Notes under the pieces: model-generated
Databases searched by the model: none
The model's input: the letters and a program-made list of their open reading frames with translations, nothing else
What the model was told of the DNA's origin: nothing
Shown: positions 1-7,774 of the stretch, in pieces
How positions within the stretch are numbered: position 1 is the stretch's first letter
Layout: each line of letters begins with the position of its first letter
Position numbers and translations under genes: made by a program
NCBI GenBank assembly: GCA_949482135.1
Contig: CASYFC010000006.1
Span: forward strand, 1-64,000
DNA length: 64,000 bases
Direction: 5' to 3'
Origin: an uncultured Clostridia bacterium
GTDB taxonomy: Bacteria; Bacillota; Clostridia; TANB77; CAG-508

Positions 1-52
1 GTGCCGAAGATACTTACGAGTTACCTTGTTGGGAAAATAGGACGTCGCCAGA
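1..52 (+). rRNA. rrf: 5S ribosomal RNA, 3' end only
   Basis: The first 52 bases match the 3' part of a Firmicutes 5S rRNA: the loop E/helix IV-V region GTGCCGAAGATACTT followed by GGGAAAATAGGACGTCGCC and a T-run right after the last paired bases. The 5' two thirds lie outside the window, so an rRNA operon ends here. The exact 3' end is uncertain by one or two bases. Confidence 0.85.
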
Positions 53-120
53 TTTTTTTTATTTTATTAAAAATTTTGAATGTAATCATTGTAAATGATG
101 TACATTTTTTTCATTTTTAT

Positions 121-184
121 GCCTTTTTACTTAGTTGGAAGTGAAATAATAAGAGAATTTTCTGTTCGAATCAGAAAAAAGGGA
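121..184 (+). pseudogene. Degenerate tRNA-like relic behind the rRNA operon
   Basis: A T-arm is clearly recognisable: stem TTCTG/CAGAA closing the loop TTCGAAT (160-176). It is followed directly by AAAAGGG, which pairs at six of seven positions with GCCTTTT at 121-127. TA at 128-129 sits where U8-A9 is expected and AGTTGG fits a D-loop closed by CTT/AAG. The anticodon arm does not fold well and there is no variable loop, so total length is only about 64 nt. I read it as a decayed tRNA gene of the rRNA operon rather than a working tRNA; chance resemblance is possible. Confidence 0.3.
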
Positions 185-193
185 GAGAAAAGA

Positions 194-222
194 TGAAATT
201 TAAGGAGTATCCTTAAGTTTCA
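194..222. repeat. 29-nt palindromic element, copy 1
   Basis: Arms TGAAATTTA and TTAAGTTTCA flank a 10-nt core AGGAGTATCC. The flanking AAGA/TCTT extends the stem and a T-run follows, so this copy could also terminate transcription leaving the rRNA operon. It belongs to the family of twelve elements described in the findings. Confidence 0.7.
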
Positions 223-273
223 TCTTTTTATATTATAATCAATTACTTATTTAAACTTTGTTATTTATTTTTA

Positions 274-302
274 TGAAATCTAAAAAATGTCCTTAAATTT
301 CG
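274..302. repeat. 29-nt palindromic element, copy 2
   Basis: Left arm TGAAATCTAA, core with TGTCC, right arm TTAAATTTCG; 29 nt. Its reverse complement starts CGAAATTTAAGGAC, matching the TTTAAGGAC subtype seen at 42735 and 39137. Together with copy 1, the tRNA-like relic and AT-rich DNA it fills the 323-nt gap between the 5S rRNA and the HAD gene. Confidence 0.6.
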
Positions 303-375
303 CTAGTAGACTTTTAAAGTTTTTTTTGATATAATATATAAGCTTTATAATTTGAATAATATAAGGAGAAATAAT

Positions 376-1119
376 ATGTATAAAACAATAATATTTGATT
401 TAGATGATACTTTAACAAATGATTTTGAAAATACTAAGAGTGCTTTTGCTATTGCAATGAAATATAAAGGTCAAGAATTTACTAAAGAAGACTTTTTGAG
501 ATTTCATGATATTGATGTACAAACATGGAAGGATAGAGCTGCTGGAAAAATTGTTACTCCTTATGATGATGATAAGGTTAAAAAAACAGAGTGGATTAGA
601 GCAAGTAGATTTATAAAATTCTTTGGAGAAGGAAATATATCTTATGAAGATGCAGTAGAACTTAACAATGTATATATGGAAGGAATGAAAGAAAAAGTTG
701 TCGCTCGTCCAGGTGCTTTGGAAGTAATAAAATATTTATCAGAAAATGGATATAGGATTGCAATAGCAACAAATGGTCCAAGAATACCATTACAAACTAA
801 AATAGAAAAATTAGGAATTTCAAATTATGTTAATTTAATATTTTCAGCAGAAGAAGTTGGTTTCATGAAACCAAGTCCTATATTTTTTGAGGGCTTATTA
901 AAAAAGCTTGGAGTAACAGATAAAAGGGAAGTGCTTTTTGTTGGTGATGATTTGGATAAAGATATCAAAGGTGCTTTAGAAAATGGATTAGATGCTTGCT
1001 GGTGTAATTATAATAATGAAAAAAATAGTAAATATAGATGTAGATATCAAATAAGAAGATTAGATGAGTTAAAATCTATTATAAGGCAAAAAGAACAAGA
1101 TATTGATGAAGGACGCTAA
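376..1119 (+). CDS. HAD-family hydrolase, YjjG/YfnB-type nucleotidase-like phosphatase
   Basis: A 247-aa haloacid dehalogenase-superfamily phosphatase. Motif I DLDDTL lies near the N terminus with the nucleophile Asp and the acid/base Asp two residues on; motif II is ATNG, motif III the Lys of KPSP, and motif IV GDDLDKD binds Mg2+. A helical cap (C1) occupies roughly residues 15-90. By family the likely substrates are nucleoside monophosphates or similar small phosphate esters; this is inference from subfamily resemblance. An ATG exists 24 nt upstream, but AAGGAG at 363-368 is well spaced for the ATG at 376. It appears monocistronic. Confidence 0.85.
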   Translation: MYKTIIFDLDDTLTNDFENTKSAFAIAMKYKGQEFTKEDFLRFHDIDVQTWKDRAAGKIVTPYDDDKVKKTEWIRASRFIKFFGEGNISYEDAVELNNVYMEGMKEKVVARPGALEVIKYLSENGYRIAIATNGPRIPLQTKIEKLGISNYVNLIFSAEEVGFMKPSPIFFEGLLKKLGVTDKREVLFVGDDLDKDIKGALENGLDACWCNYNNEKNSKYRCRYQIRRLDELKSIIRQKEQDIDEGR

Positions 1120-1206
1120 AATTAATTTTAGGTTTTATTTATACTATTAGTATACAAAAAATGTTTAAAAATATAATAAACGGAAAAGATAACATAGGGG
1201 GATTAA

Positions 1207-2025
1207 ATGACTAATAAATTATTAGTGCCAAAAGGATTTTTTAAGAAAATGCAGGATGATCATATAAGTGAATATGCTGCTGAATGTGCTTACTTTACAA
1301 TATTTTCTTTTATACCATTTATAATTTTCTTTTTGACATTAATACAATTTACAACAGTAGATAAAGAAAATATATTTTATTGGGTAGGCCAAGTTGTACC
1401 AACTTCGATGAATGATACAATTGTTAATATAATAGAGGAAGTATATTCTAAATCTTTTGGAACAATTTCAATTTCTGCTATTCTCGCATTATGGTCGTCA
1501 AGTCAAGGTTTTTATTATTTGAGTAAAGGTTTAAGACATATTTATGGAACAAAAAAAACAAAAACTAATATAATAATAAGAATTGAAGGAATTTTATATA
1601 CTTTAATTTTTATTATATCAATTATAGCTTTTTTACTAATAATGCTTTTAGGAGAAAGAATACACAATATATTTGATAATAAGATTGAAGTCTTAAGTAC
1701 AATTATATCCTATGTTTTAAAAATTAGAGGTTTTTTATTAGTAATACCAATGTTTATTGTTTTTTTATTTATATATAAGTTTATACCGAAACATAAATTA
1801 CCAATAAAATCTCAAATAATCGGAGCTATTTTTTCATCAATTGCATGGTATATTGTATCATGGTTTTTCTCAATATATATTAACTTATTTGATGGATTTT
1901 CTAATACATATGGTAGTTTAACGTCTATTATTTTAATAATGATGTGGGTATATGTATGTATGTTTATTATTTTAATAGGGGCAGAAATAAATTATTATAT
2001 ATATTATAGAAAGTCAATGTTCTAA
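1207..2025 (+). CDS. YihY/virulence factor BrkB family membrane protein
   Basis: A 272-aa integral membrane protein. The N terminus carries the family signature region with AAECAYFTIFSFIPFIIFF, followed by about six hydrophobic segments and the conserved GxxxSSxxWY- and YGSLTSIILIMMWVY-like stretches. Members were once called ribonuclease BN, but that assignment belongs to RNase Z; the true function (possibly transport or export) is unknown. AGGGGG lies 7 nt before the ATG. The gene sits between the HAD gene and pyk with separate spacing on both sides, so co-transcription is not obvious. Confidence 0.85.
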   Translation: MTNKLLVPKGFFKKMQDDHISEYAAECAYFTIFSFIPFIIFFLTLIQFTTVDKENIFYWVGQVVPTSMNDTIVNIIEEVYSKSFGTISISAILALWSSSQGFYYLSKGLRHIYGTKKTKTNIIIRIEGILYTLIFIISIIAFLLIMLLGERIHNIFDNKIEVLSTIISYVLKIRGFLLVIPMFIVFLFIYKFIPKHKLPIKSQIIGAIFSSIAWYIVSWFFSIYINLFDGFSNTYGSLTSIILIMMWVYVCMFIILIGAEINYYIYYRKSMF

Positions 2026-2120
2026 AAATATTAATATAAAAAACTGTAATTAAATTAGTTTTTATAGATTTAAAATATCAAGAATTTTGTAAAATATTGC
2101 AAGAAAATTGCTTAAAATAC

Positions 2121-2149
2121 TTGAATTTATTTGACAAATTGTGTATACT
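2121..2149 (+). promoter_or_regulatory. SigA-type promoter of pyk
   Basis: TTGAAT (2121-2126), a 17-nt spacer and TATACT (2144-2149), 40 nt upstream of the pyk start. A TTGACA at 2131 looks better as a -35 box but is only 7 nt from the -10, so it is not used in this reading. Confidence 0.6.
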
Positions 2150-2188
2150 AAACAATGGTTAAAATATCTTAGATAGGGGAGAATTAAA

Positions 2189-3625
2189 ATGAAATCAAAT
2201 TTAAGAAAAACAAAGATAGTAGGAACTATCGGACCAGCTAGTGAAACAAGATTAGAAGAATTGTTTGAAGCTGGATTAAACGTTTGTAGAGTTAACTATT
2301 CTCATGGAAGTTACGATGAACAAGAATGGAAAACAAACGAAATCATAAGAATAAGAAATGAAAAAGAATTACCTATTCCAATGATTCTTGACATGAAAGG
2401 TCCAGAAATAAGAACAGGAATGTTATATACTGGAAAAAATGATAAAATAAAAATAGAAGATGGACAAAAATTTACTTTAGTAAATGAAGATATCACTGGA
2501 GACGAGAATAGAGTTTCTGTATCTTACAAAGAACTATATAAAGATGTTAAGCCAGGTACAAAAATATTAATAGATGATGGTGCTATTGAATTAAAAGTTG
2601 ATGAAATAGTAGATAAAGATATAGTTTGTACAGTAGTTCATGGAAATCCACTAGGAAGTAGAAAAACAATGAACTTACCAGGTACAATAATTCGTTTACC
2701 AGCTTTAGCTGAAAAAGATATTAACGATTTAAAAGCTGCTTGTGAACATGAATATGATTATGTTGCAATTTCATTTGCAAGAAACTTAGATGATATTGCG
2801 CAAGTTAGAAAAGTATTAGATGAAAATGGCGGTAAAGATATCAAAATAATAACAAAAGTTGAAAACGTTGAAGGTTTATCAAATATGGAAGATATCGTTC
2901 GTGTTGCTGATGCTCAAATGATTGCTCGTGGTGACATGGCTACAGAAACAGATTTTACAGAACCACCTGTAATGCAAAAAAGATTTATTAAATTATCAAA
3001 TAGATGCTATAAACCAGCTATAACAGCTACACAAATGTTAGAATCAATGATGAGCAATCCATTACCAACAAGAGCTGAAGCTTCAGACGTAGCAAATGCT
3101 ATCTATGATAGAACAAGTGCTATAATGCTTTCAGGAGAATGTGCAATGGGTAAATATCCATTAGAATGTATTCAAACAATGGTTAAAATAGCAAATAGAG
3201 TAGAACCAGAAATTAATTACTGGAAAAGATTTGATGATAAAGAAAAAATCGAATTAAATACATTAGAAGATAATATCACATATTCTACATGTATAATTGC
3301 TAAAAATACACATGCTGATGCAATTGTTGCTTATACTCATACAGGAGACTCAGCAAGAAGATTAGCAGGTATGGGAGCAGGATGCCCAATTTTAGCTATT
3401 ACAGATAATAAAAGAACATTCCGCCAATTAGGATTAGCTTGGAATATTCATCCAATATATGTTGATCCAAAAGATTCTATAGATAATACAGTTGAAGCTG
3501 GACTTGAAAAATTAAAAGAAAAAGGAATATTAGAATCAGGAGATAGAGTAGTTATTTCTGGTGGACGTAACTATGTTAAAAATGCTAAATTAAGCAAAAT
3601 GATCGGTGGATATGTAGAAATTTAA
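2189..3625 (+). CDS. pyk: Pyruvate kinase
   Basis: Catalyses phosphoenolpyruvate + ADP to pyruvate + ATP, the last step of glycolysis. The 478-aa product starts with the conserved KIVGTIGPAS block; KGPEIRTG, the Lys of ITKVENVEG, ARGD and ATQMLESM form the active site of the (beta/alpha)8 barrel, with the B domain inserted around residues 70-170 and the C-terminal domain after about 350. Two spots differ from the commonest form: LDMKGPEIR instead of LDTKGPEIR and ARGDMATE instead of ARGDLGVE. There is no extra C-terminal PEP-utiliser-like domain. AGGGGAG precedes the ATG; a promoter and a terminator flank it, so it is monocistronic. Confidence 0.95.
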   Translation: MKSNLRKTKIVGTIGPASETRLEELFEAGLNVCRVNYSHGSYDEQEWKTNEIIRIRNEKELPIPMILDMKGPEIRTGMLYTGKNDKIKIEDGQKFTLVNEDITGDENRVSVSYKELYKDVKPGTKILIDDGAIELKVDEIVDKDIVCTVVHGNPLGSRKTMNLPGTIIRLPALAEKDINDLKAACEHEYDYVAISFARNLDDIAQVRKVLDENGGKDIKIITKVENVEGLSNMEDIVRVADAQMIARGDMATETDFTEPPVMQKRFIKLSNRCYKPAITATQMLESMMSNPLPTRAEASDVANAIYDRTSAIMLSGECAMGKYPLECIQTMVKIANRVEPEINYWKRFDDKEKIELNTLEDNITYSTCIIAKNTHADAIVAYTHTGDSARRLAGMGAGCPILAITDNKRTFRQLGLAWNIHPIYVDPKDSIDNTVEAGLEKLKEKGILESGDRVVISGGRNYVKNAKLSKMIGGYVEI

Positions 3626-3652
3626 TAAAAATGTAAACTAGAAATGAGAAGA

Positions 3653-3688
3653 AATGACATATTTTTAAAAAATATGTCATTTTTTTTG
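3653..3688 (+). terminator. Rho-independent terminator of pyk
   Basis: Perfect stem AATGACATATTTTT / AAAAATATGTCATT with a short loop, followed by a run of eight T. Confidence 0.8.
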
Positions 3689-3706
3689 CTAAATTTACAA
3701 ATTTAT

Positions 3707-3735
3707 TTGAAATATCGCTATATCCGTGGTATAAT
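3707..3735 (+). promoter_or_regulatory. Promoter of the beta-CASP nuclease gene
   Basis: TTGAAA, 17-nt spacer ending CCGTGG, TATAAT (3730-3735). A leader of about 140 nt precedes the start codon. The CGTG-TATAAT style recurs at other foreign-style genes in this window. Confidence 0.7.
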
Positions 3736-3880
3736 GTCAAAGACAAAACACCTTGTGTAAACAGATAGAAGCTAAAAAAACTTTTTTTGCTTTAAAACAG
3801 AAAAAGCATTAGTTTATATTTGTTACCAATGTGGAATAACTCTAACAACAAGATTCAATCAAATAAGGAGAGGATATTCT

Positions 3881-5488
3881 ATGAAGAATAAACCAGCATT
3901 CAAAGCGTACTTGAGTGCATATCACAACGAAGTAACTGGTTCCCGGTTGTTAGTCGTTGTCGAATTTCCGAATGGAACTAAAAGACGGATTCTTATCGAT
4001 TGTGGTTACTTTCAGGAAATCAAGTACCGACATCTGAACTATGTGGATGATCTTAACCCAGAGAGTATTGATGCTATGATTATTACTCACAATCATATTG
4101 ATCATACTGGTCTTATTCCAAAGTTTGTTCGATATGGTTACCATAACAAGATTTATATGACCAAAATTACTCAGGAACTTTGTCCAGCTTTTCTGTATGA
4201 TAGCTGTGAGCAGCAGGAAGAGAATGCAGATGATATGCGTGAGAGATACCCTGATGAAGCAGACAAATTCAAGCCTTTGTACTATGCAGAAGATGTTGAA
4301 AAGGCAGTAGATTTGTTTGAAGGGGTTTCTTATCGCAAAACATTGGAAATTTTCCCAGGTATTAAAATGACATATTTTGAAAATGGTCATATACTTGGAG
4401 CTGGAATGGTTTTACTGCAATGTCATTATGATGGGATGCAGGATATTAACTTTTTCTTTACAGGAGATTATCGTAGGAAAAACTGTTTCTATGAAGTACC
4501 ATCTTTGCCTAAGTGGCTCAGAAAGTTACCTATTATTATGGTACATGAGTCTACCTATGGTAGCACAAATTCCAACGAAATAAAAAAATGTTTCCGAGAC
4601 AATGTTCTTACAGCTTTTGCCAAAAAGCAGGATATTTTGATTGGTGCATTTGCACAGGGACGTATGCAGGAAATGCTTTATTTCTTCAAATGTTTGGAGG
4701 AGGAAGGCTTGCTTCCTGAGGATTATGTTATCTGTGTTGATGGTCCTTTGGGTATTAAAACTACCCATAAATACCAGTCTATACTTTCGTGGTATAACCC
4801 TTCTAAGGCAGATTTCCTTCCAAAGTGTGTAGAATTTGTTACACCTAAGGATAGATCTCATCTTCCATTTGATGGACGGCCCAAAATTGTTATTACCACT
4901 TCTGGTATGCTTTCCAATGGACCTGCGCATTATTATGTGCCAATTTATTTGGCAATGAAAAATGCAATGATTCATTTGGCAGGATATGCTGCTGAGGAAA
5001 CTTTAGCTCGGAAATTGCTTGAGTGCAAGCGTGATGAAACCATTAGGATTGGTGGAGAAGTTATTGAGAAAAAGTGTATTGTAAAAACGACTCGTGAATG
5101 GTCTTCACATATTACTGCTGATGATGGTATTGAGTTTATTAATGAGTTTGAAAATATCATCTTTTTGGCAATTAATCATGGTGAAGAGGTGAGCCGTAAC
5201 ACCTTTGCAAAGAGAGCTAAGGAAGAGACGTCTGTTAGAGAAGTTGGCTTGATTGATAGAGACGAAATGTATGTCTTTTATCAGAATGCCACTAAAGGCG
5301 TTTGTTACAATGATATGCTTATTAAAAGATTACCAGCAAAGCTGAACAGCTCGTATGAGATGTCCTCAAAGCAAAAAGACCTTGAGAAAAGAAGAAAGCG
5401 TCAGGAAGAAAAGGCTGAAAAGAAGAAGAACAGAAATGCAGCCAAGAGGGCGCGCAAATCTCAGAAAAAGTTGAAAAGCGGAATGTAA
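3881..5488 (+). CDS. Metallo-beta-lactamase/beta-CASP family nuclease-like hydrolase (foreign-style)
   Basis: A 535-aa member of the zinc MBL fold with a beta-CASP insertion, the family of RNase J and CPSF-73-like ribonucleases. The metal-binding HNHIDH lies near residue 70, the later ligands are the His of NGHILGAG and the Asp of FTGDYRR; HESTYG and TTSGMLSNGPAHYY fit the beta-CASP motifs. The last 35 residues are Lys/Arg-rich, suiting nucleic-acid binding. RNA or DNA cleavage is inferred from the family. Codon use is much richer in G/C-ending codons than the neighbours, with at least four in-frame CGG arginines, suggesting horizontal transfer. It is a single-gene unit with its own promoter and GC-rich terminator. 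Confidence 0.85.
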   Translation: MKNKPAFKAYLSAYHNEVTGSRLLVVVEFPNGTKRRILIDCGYFQEIKYRHLNYVDDLNPESIDAMIITHNHIDHTGLIPKFVRYGYHNKIYMTKITQELCPAFLYDSCEQQEENADDMRERYPDEADKFKPLYYAEDVEKAVDLFEGVSYRKTLEIFPGIKMTYFENGHILGAGMVLLQCHYDGMQDINFFFTGDYRRKNCFYEVPSLPKWLRKLPIIMVHESTYGSTNSNEIKKCFRDNVLTAFAKKQDILIGAFAQGRMQEMLYFFKCLEEEGLLPEDYVICVDGPLGIKTTHKYQSILSWYNPSKADFLPKCVEFVTPKDRSHLPFDGRPKIVITTSGMLSNGPAHYYVPIYLAMKNAMIHLAGYAAEETLARKLLECKRDETIRIGGEVIEKKCIVKTTREWSSHITADDGIEFINEFENIIFLAINHGEEVSRNTFAKRAKEETSVREVGLIDRDEMYVFYQNATKGVCYNDMLIKRLPAKLNSSYEMSSKQKDLEKRRKRQEEKAEKKKNRNAAKRARKSQKKLKSGM

Positions 5489-5530
5489 GAGTTAACTCCA
5501 TAATGGAAAACTACAACTGAATAATGCTTT

Positions 5531-5559
5531 AAGAGCAGACGATTTTCGTCTGCTCTTTT
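5531..5559 (+). terminator. Terminator of the beta-CASP nuclease gene
   Basis: GC-rich stem AAGAGCAGACGA / TCGTCTGCTCTT with a three-base T loop, followed by TTT. Its composition matches the foreign-style gene rather than the AT-rich host terminators. Confidence 0.8.
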
Positions 5560-5613
5560 AATATTATTTTGTATAAAAAGTTAGAACAAGTTAGCTTTTT
5601 TTTATATACAATA

Positions 5614-5659
5614 TTGACTTTATAAGCAAAAAGTAATATAATGTTAACCAAGGTTAACA
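5614..5659 (+). promoter_or_regulatory. Promoter and palindromic operator of the DtxR-type regulator/Fe-S operon
   Basis: TTGACT (5614-5619), 17-nt spacer, TATAAT (5637-5642), immediately followed by a perfect inverted repeat TGTTAACC-AA-GGTTAACA at 5642-5659. A dimeric repressor bound there would block the -10/+1 region. The first gene encodes a DtxR-type metalloregulator, so autoregulation in response to iron or another metal is the natural inference. Confidence 0.75.
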
Positions 5660-5673
5660 AAAGGAGAATATAA

Positions 5674-6126
5674 ATGATAAGTAAATCTTTAGAAGAATAT
5701 TTAAAAACAATGTATATATTAAAAAAACAAAATGGTGATATTCGTGTTACAGATATTGCAAATAAAATGAATTGTTCAAAGCCAAGTGTAAATAAAGCAA
5801 TTAATAATTTAAAAGATAATAATTTAATAAATTATGAATCTTATGGAACAATAGAACTAACAATTGATGGAGAAAATTTAGCTAAAAAGATTTTAGAAGC
5901 ATATGATATAGGTTATGTATTTTTAAAAGATGTTCTAGGTTTAGAAGAGAGTAGTGCACATAGCGAAGCTGAGAAATTAAAATCTGTATTAGAAGATCAT
6001 ACTATAAATAATTTAGCTAAATATGTACACAAAGTTTTAGATTTTAATAATTTAGATTGTAATTATGACATAAATAAAGAAAAATGTAGATGTTGTGCTA
6101 GAAATTCTTTAAAAGGAAAGGTATAA
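5674..6126 (+). CDS. DtxR/MntR-family metal-dependent transcriptional regulator
   Basis: A 150-aa regulator: N-terminal winged helix-turn-helix (residues 1-65, with VTDIANKMNCSKPSVNKAINNL as recognition region) and a dimerisation/metal-binding helix pair containing AHSEAEKLKSVLEDH, which supplies His/Glu ligands of the DtxR type. It lacks an SH3-like third domain, as MntR does. Unusually, the C terminus carries a cysteine cluster (Cys at DC, KC, CRCC), which could bind a metal or an Fe-S cluster. It heads the smsC-smsB-mnmA operon and has a perfect palindrome at its own promoter, so it probably senses iron or Fe-S status. Confidence 0.8.
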   Translation: MISKSLEEYLKTMYILKKQNGDIRVTDIANKMNCSKPSVNKAINNLKDNNLINYESYGTIELTIDGENLAKKILEAYDIGYVFLKDVLGLEESSAHSEAEKLKSVLEDHTINNLAKYVHKVLDFNNLDCNYDINKEKCRCCARNSLKGKV

Positions 6127-6131
6127 AAAAT

Positions 6132-6843
6132 ATGTTGGAATTAAAAAATATATGTTTTGAAAGAGATAATAAAAAAATATTAGATAATATTAATTTAGTA
6201 ATAGATACAAACAAATTAGTTGTAATAACAGGACCAAATCGGTTCTGGAAAATCAACATTAGCTAAAATCATTATGGGAATTGAAAAACCAGACTCAGGT
6301 GAAATTTTTTTAGATGGACAAAATATTACAAATCTATCTATTAATGAGAGAGCAAAAAGAGGAATTGCTTTTGCATTTCAACAACCGGTTAGATTTAAAG
6401 GAATAACAGTATTTGATTTATTAAAATTATCATCTGATAAAGCAATTAATAAGTCAGAAGCGTGCGAGATTTTATCTAAGGTTGGTTTATGTGCTAAAGA
6501 ATATGTAGATAGAGAAATTAGTAGTTCATTATCTGGTGGAGAATTAAAAAGAATAGAAATTGCGACAGTAGCAGTAAGAAAATCTAAACTTACTATTTTT
6601 GATGAACCAGAAGCAGGAATTGATTTATGGAGTTTTCAAAATTTAATTAAGATTTTTGAAGATATGAAGAAGATTATTAAAGGAACTACATTAATAATTT
6701 CTCACCAAGAAAGAATTTTAAATATTGCAGATGAAGTAATTTTAATTAAAAATGGAAAAATAGAGCAGATAGGAACTAAAGATGAGCTTTTAGGAATAGT
6801 TCCAGAAAAACCTTTATGTTGTAAGTTAGGAGAAAATCAATAG
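6132..6843 (+). CDS. smsC: SufC/SmsC-type Fe-S assembly ATPase, interrupted by a +1 frameshift
   Basis: ABC-type ATPase that works with SmsB (SufB-like) to build Fe-S clusters in the cytoplasm. The ATG at 6132 opens MLELKNICFE and runs for 36 codons to ITGPN; the frame then breaks at an extra C at 6240. Removing it restores the Walker A motif GPNGSGKS and a 236-aa protein with Q-loop FAFQQP, signature LSGGE, Walker B TIFDEPEAGID and switch His ISHQ. In frame 0 the ribosome meets CGG and stops seven codons later. The rest of the gene shows no decay and its stop abuts the smsB start. So it is either read by +1 frameshifting or affected by a sequence error; four other genes here show the same pattern. 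Confidence 0.8.
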
Positions 6844-7764
6844 ATGGATAATAAAGATATAGAATTATTACAAGAAATAACAGGAATTGAAAATGCTGAA
6901 TTTAAAGGAGCATATAATATTAGAAAAGATGGTCAAGGAATTGAAAGAAAAATTACAGAAAATGTAAATATTATAACTAAAAATGATGTTTCTGGTATTG
7001 ATATATATGTTAAAGAAAATACTAAGTATGAATTCATTCATATACCAGTAATAATAACTGAAAGTGGATTAAATGATGTTGTATATAATGATTTTTATAT
7101 AGGAGAAAATGCAAAAGTAACAATAATCGCAGGGTGTGGTATTCATAATGATCATCATAAAGATTCTCAGCATGATGGGATACATCGCTTTTTTTTAGAA
7201 AAAGGTGCAAAAGTAAAATATATTGAGAAACATTATGGTGAAGGAACTGGAACCGGAAAAAGAATATTAAATCCAGTTACAGAAGTATATTTAAAAGATG
7301 GTGCTACATTGGAAATGGATTCTGTTCAAATAAAAGGTGTAGATTCAACTATAAGAGTAACCAAAGGAGTACTTGAGGATAATACAAATTTAATAGTAAG
7401 TGAAAAAATCTTAACACATGGAAATCAATTTGCAAAAACATCTTTTGAAGTTGAATTAAATGGTGAAAATTCGAGTACAAAAGTAACTTCTAGATCAGTT
7501 GCAACAGAGGACTCAAAACAAGAATTTTCTTCAAAAGTGATAGGAAATAATAAATGTTTTGGACATGTTGAATGTGATGCTATTATTAAAGACAATGCCA
7601 AAATAATTGCTATTCCTGAAATTGTTGCTAATAACGTAGAAGCAAATTTAATTCATGAAGCTGCAATTGGAAAAATAGCAGGTGAACAATTAACCAAATT
7701 AATGACATTAGGCTTAACGGAAAAAGAAGCTGAAGATGCTATTATTAATGGATTTTTAAAATAA
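6844..7764 (+). CDS. smsB: SufB/SufD-type Fe-S scaffold, minimal SMS type
   Basis: A 306-aa protein of the SufB/SufD core family, much shorter than the ~470-aa SufB of classical SUF operons, as in the minimal SMS (SmsCB) systems of anaerobes. The C-terminal half is the expected beta-helix with TEVYLKDGATLEMDS, SRSVATEDSKQEF and the conserved H-E region IPEIVANNVEANLIHEAA. It directly follows smsC with no intergenic base, the usual pairing. Together with the ATPase it should form the SmsC2B2 scaffold for Fe-S cluster assembly. No cysteine desulfurase is next door, so sulfur comes from elsewhere. Confidence 0.85.
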   Translation: MDNKDIELLQEITGIENAEFKGAYNIRKDGQGIERKITENVNIITKNDVSGIDIYVKENTKYEFIHIPVIITESGLNDVVYNDFYIGENAKVTIIAGCGIHNDHHKDSQHDGIHRFFLEKGAKVKYIEKHYGEGTGTGKRILNPVTEVYLKDGATLEMDSVQIKGVDSTIRVTKGVLEDNTNLIVSEKILTHGNQFAKTSFEVELNGENSSTKVTSRSVATEDSKQEFSSKVIGNNKCFGHVECDAIIKDNAKIIAIPEIVANNVEANLIHEAAIGKIAGEQLTKLMTLGLTEKEAEDAIINGFLK

Positions 7765-7774
7765 AGGATAAAAT

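Noticed and set aside
2131-2149. TTGACA at 2131 as -35 box of pyk
   Set aside because: Only 7 nt separate it from the TATACT; TTGAAT at 2121 has the proper 17-nt spacing.
3770-3805. A-run/T-run hairpin in the leader of the beta-CASP gene as an attenuator
   Set aside because: The loop would be a single base and the outer pairs mismatch; no T-run follows.
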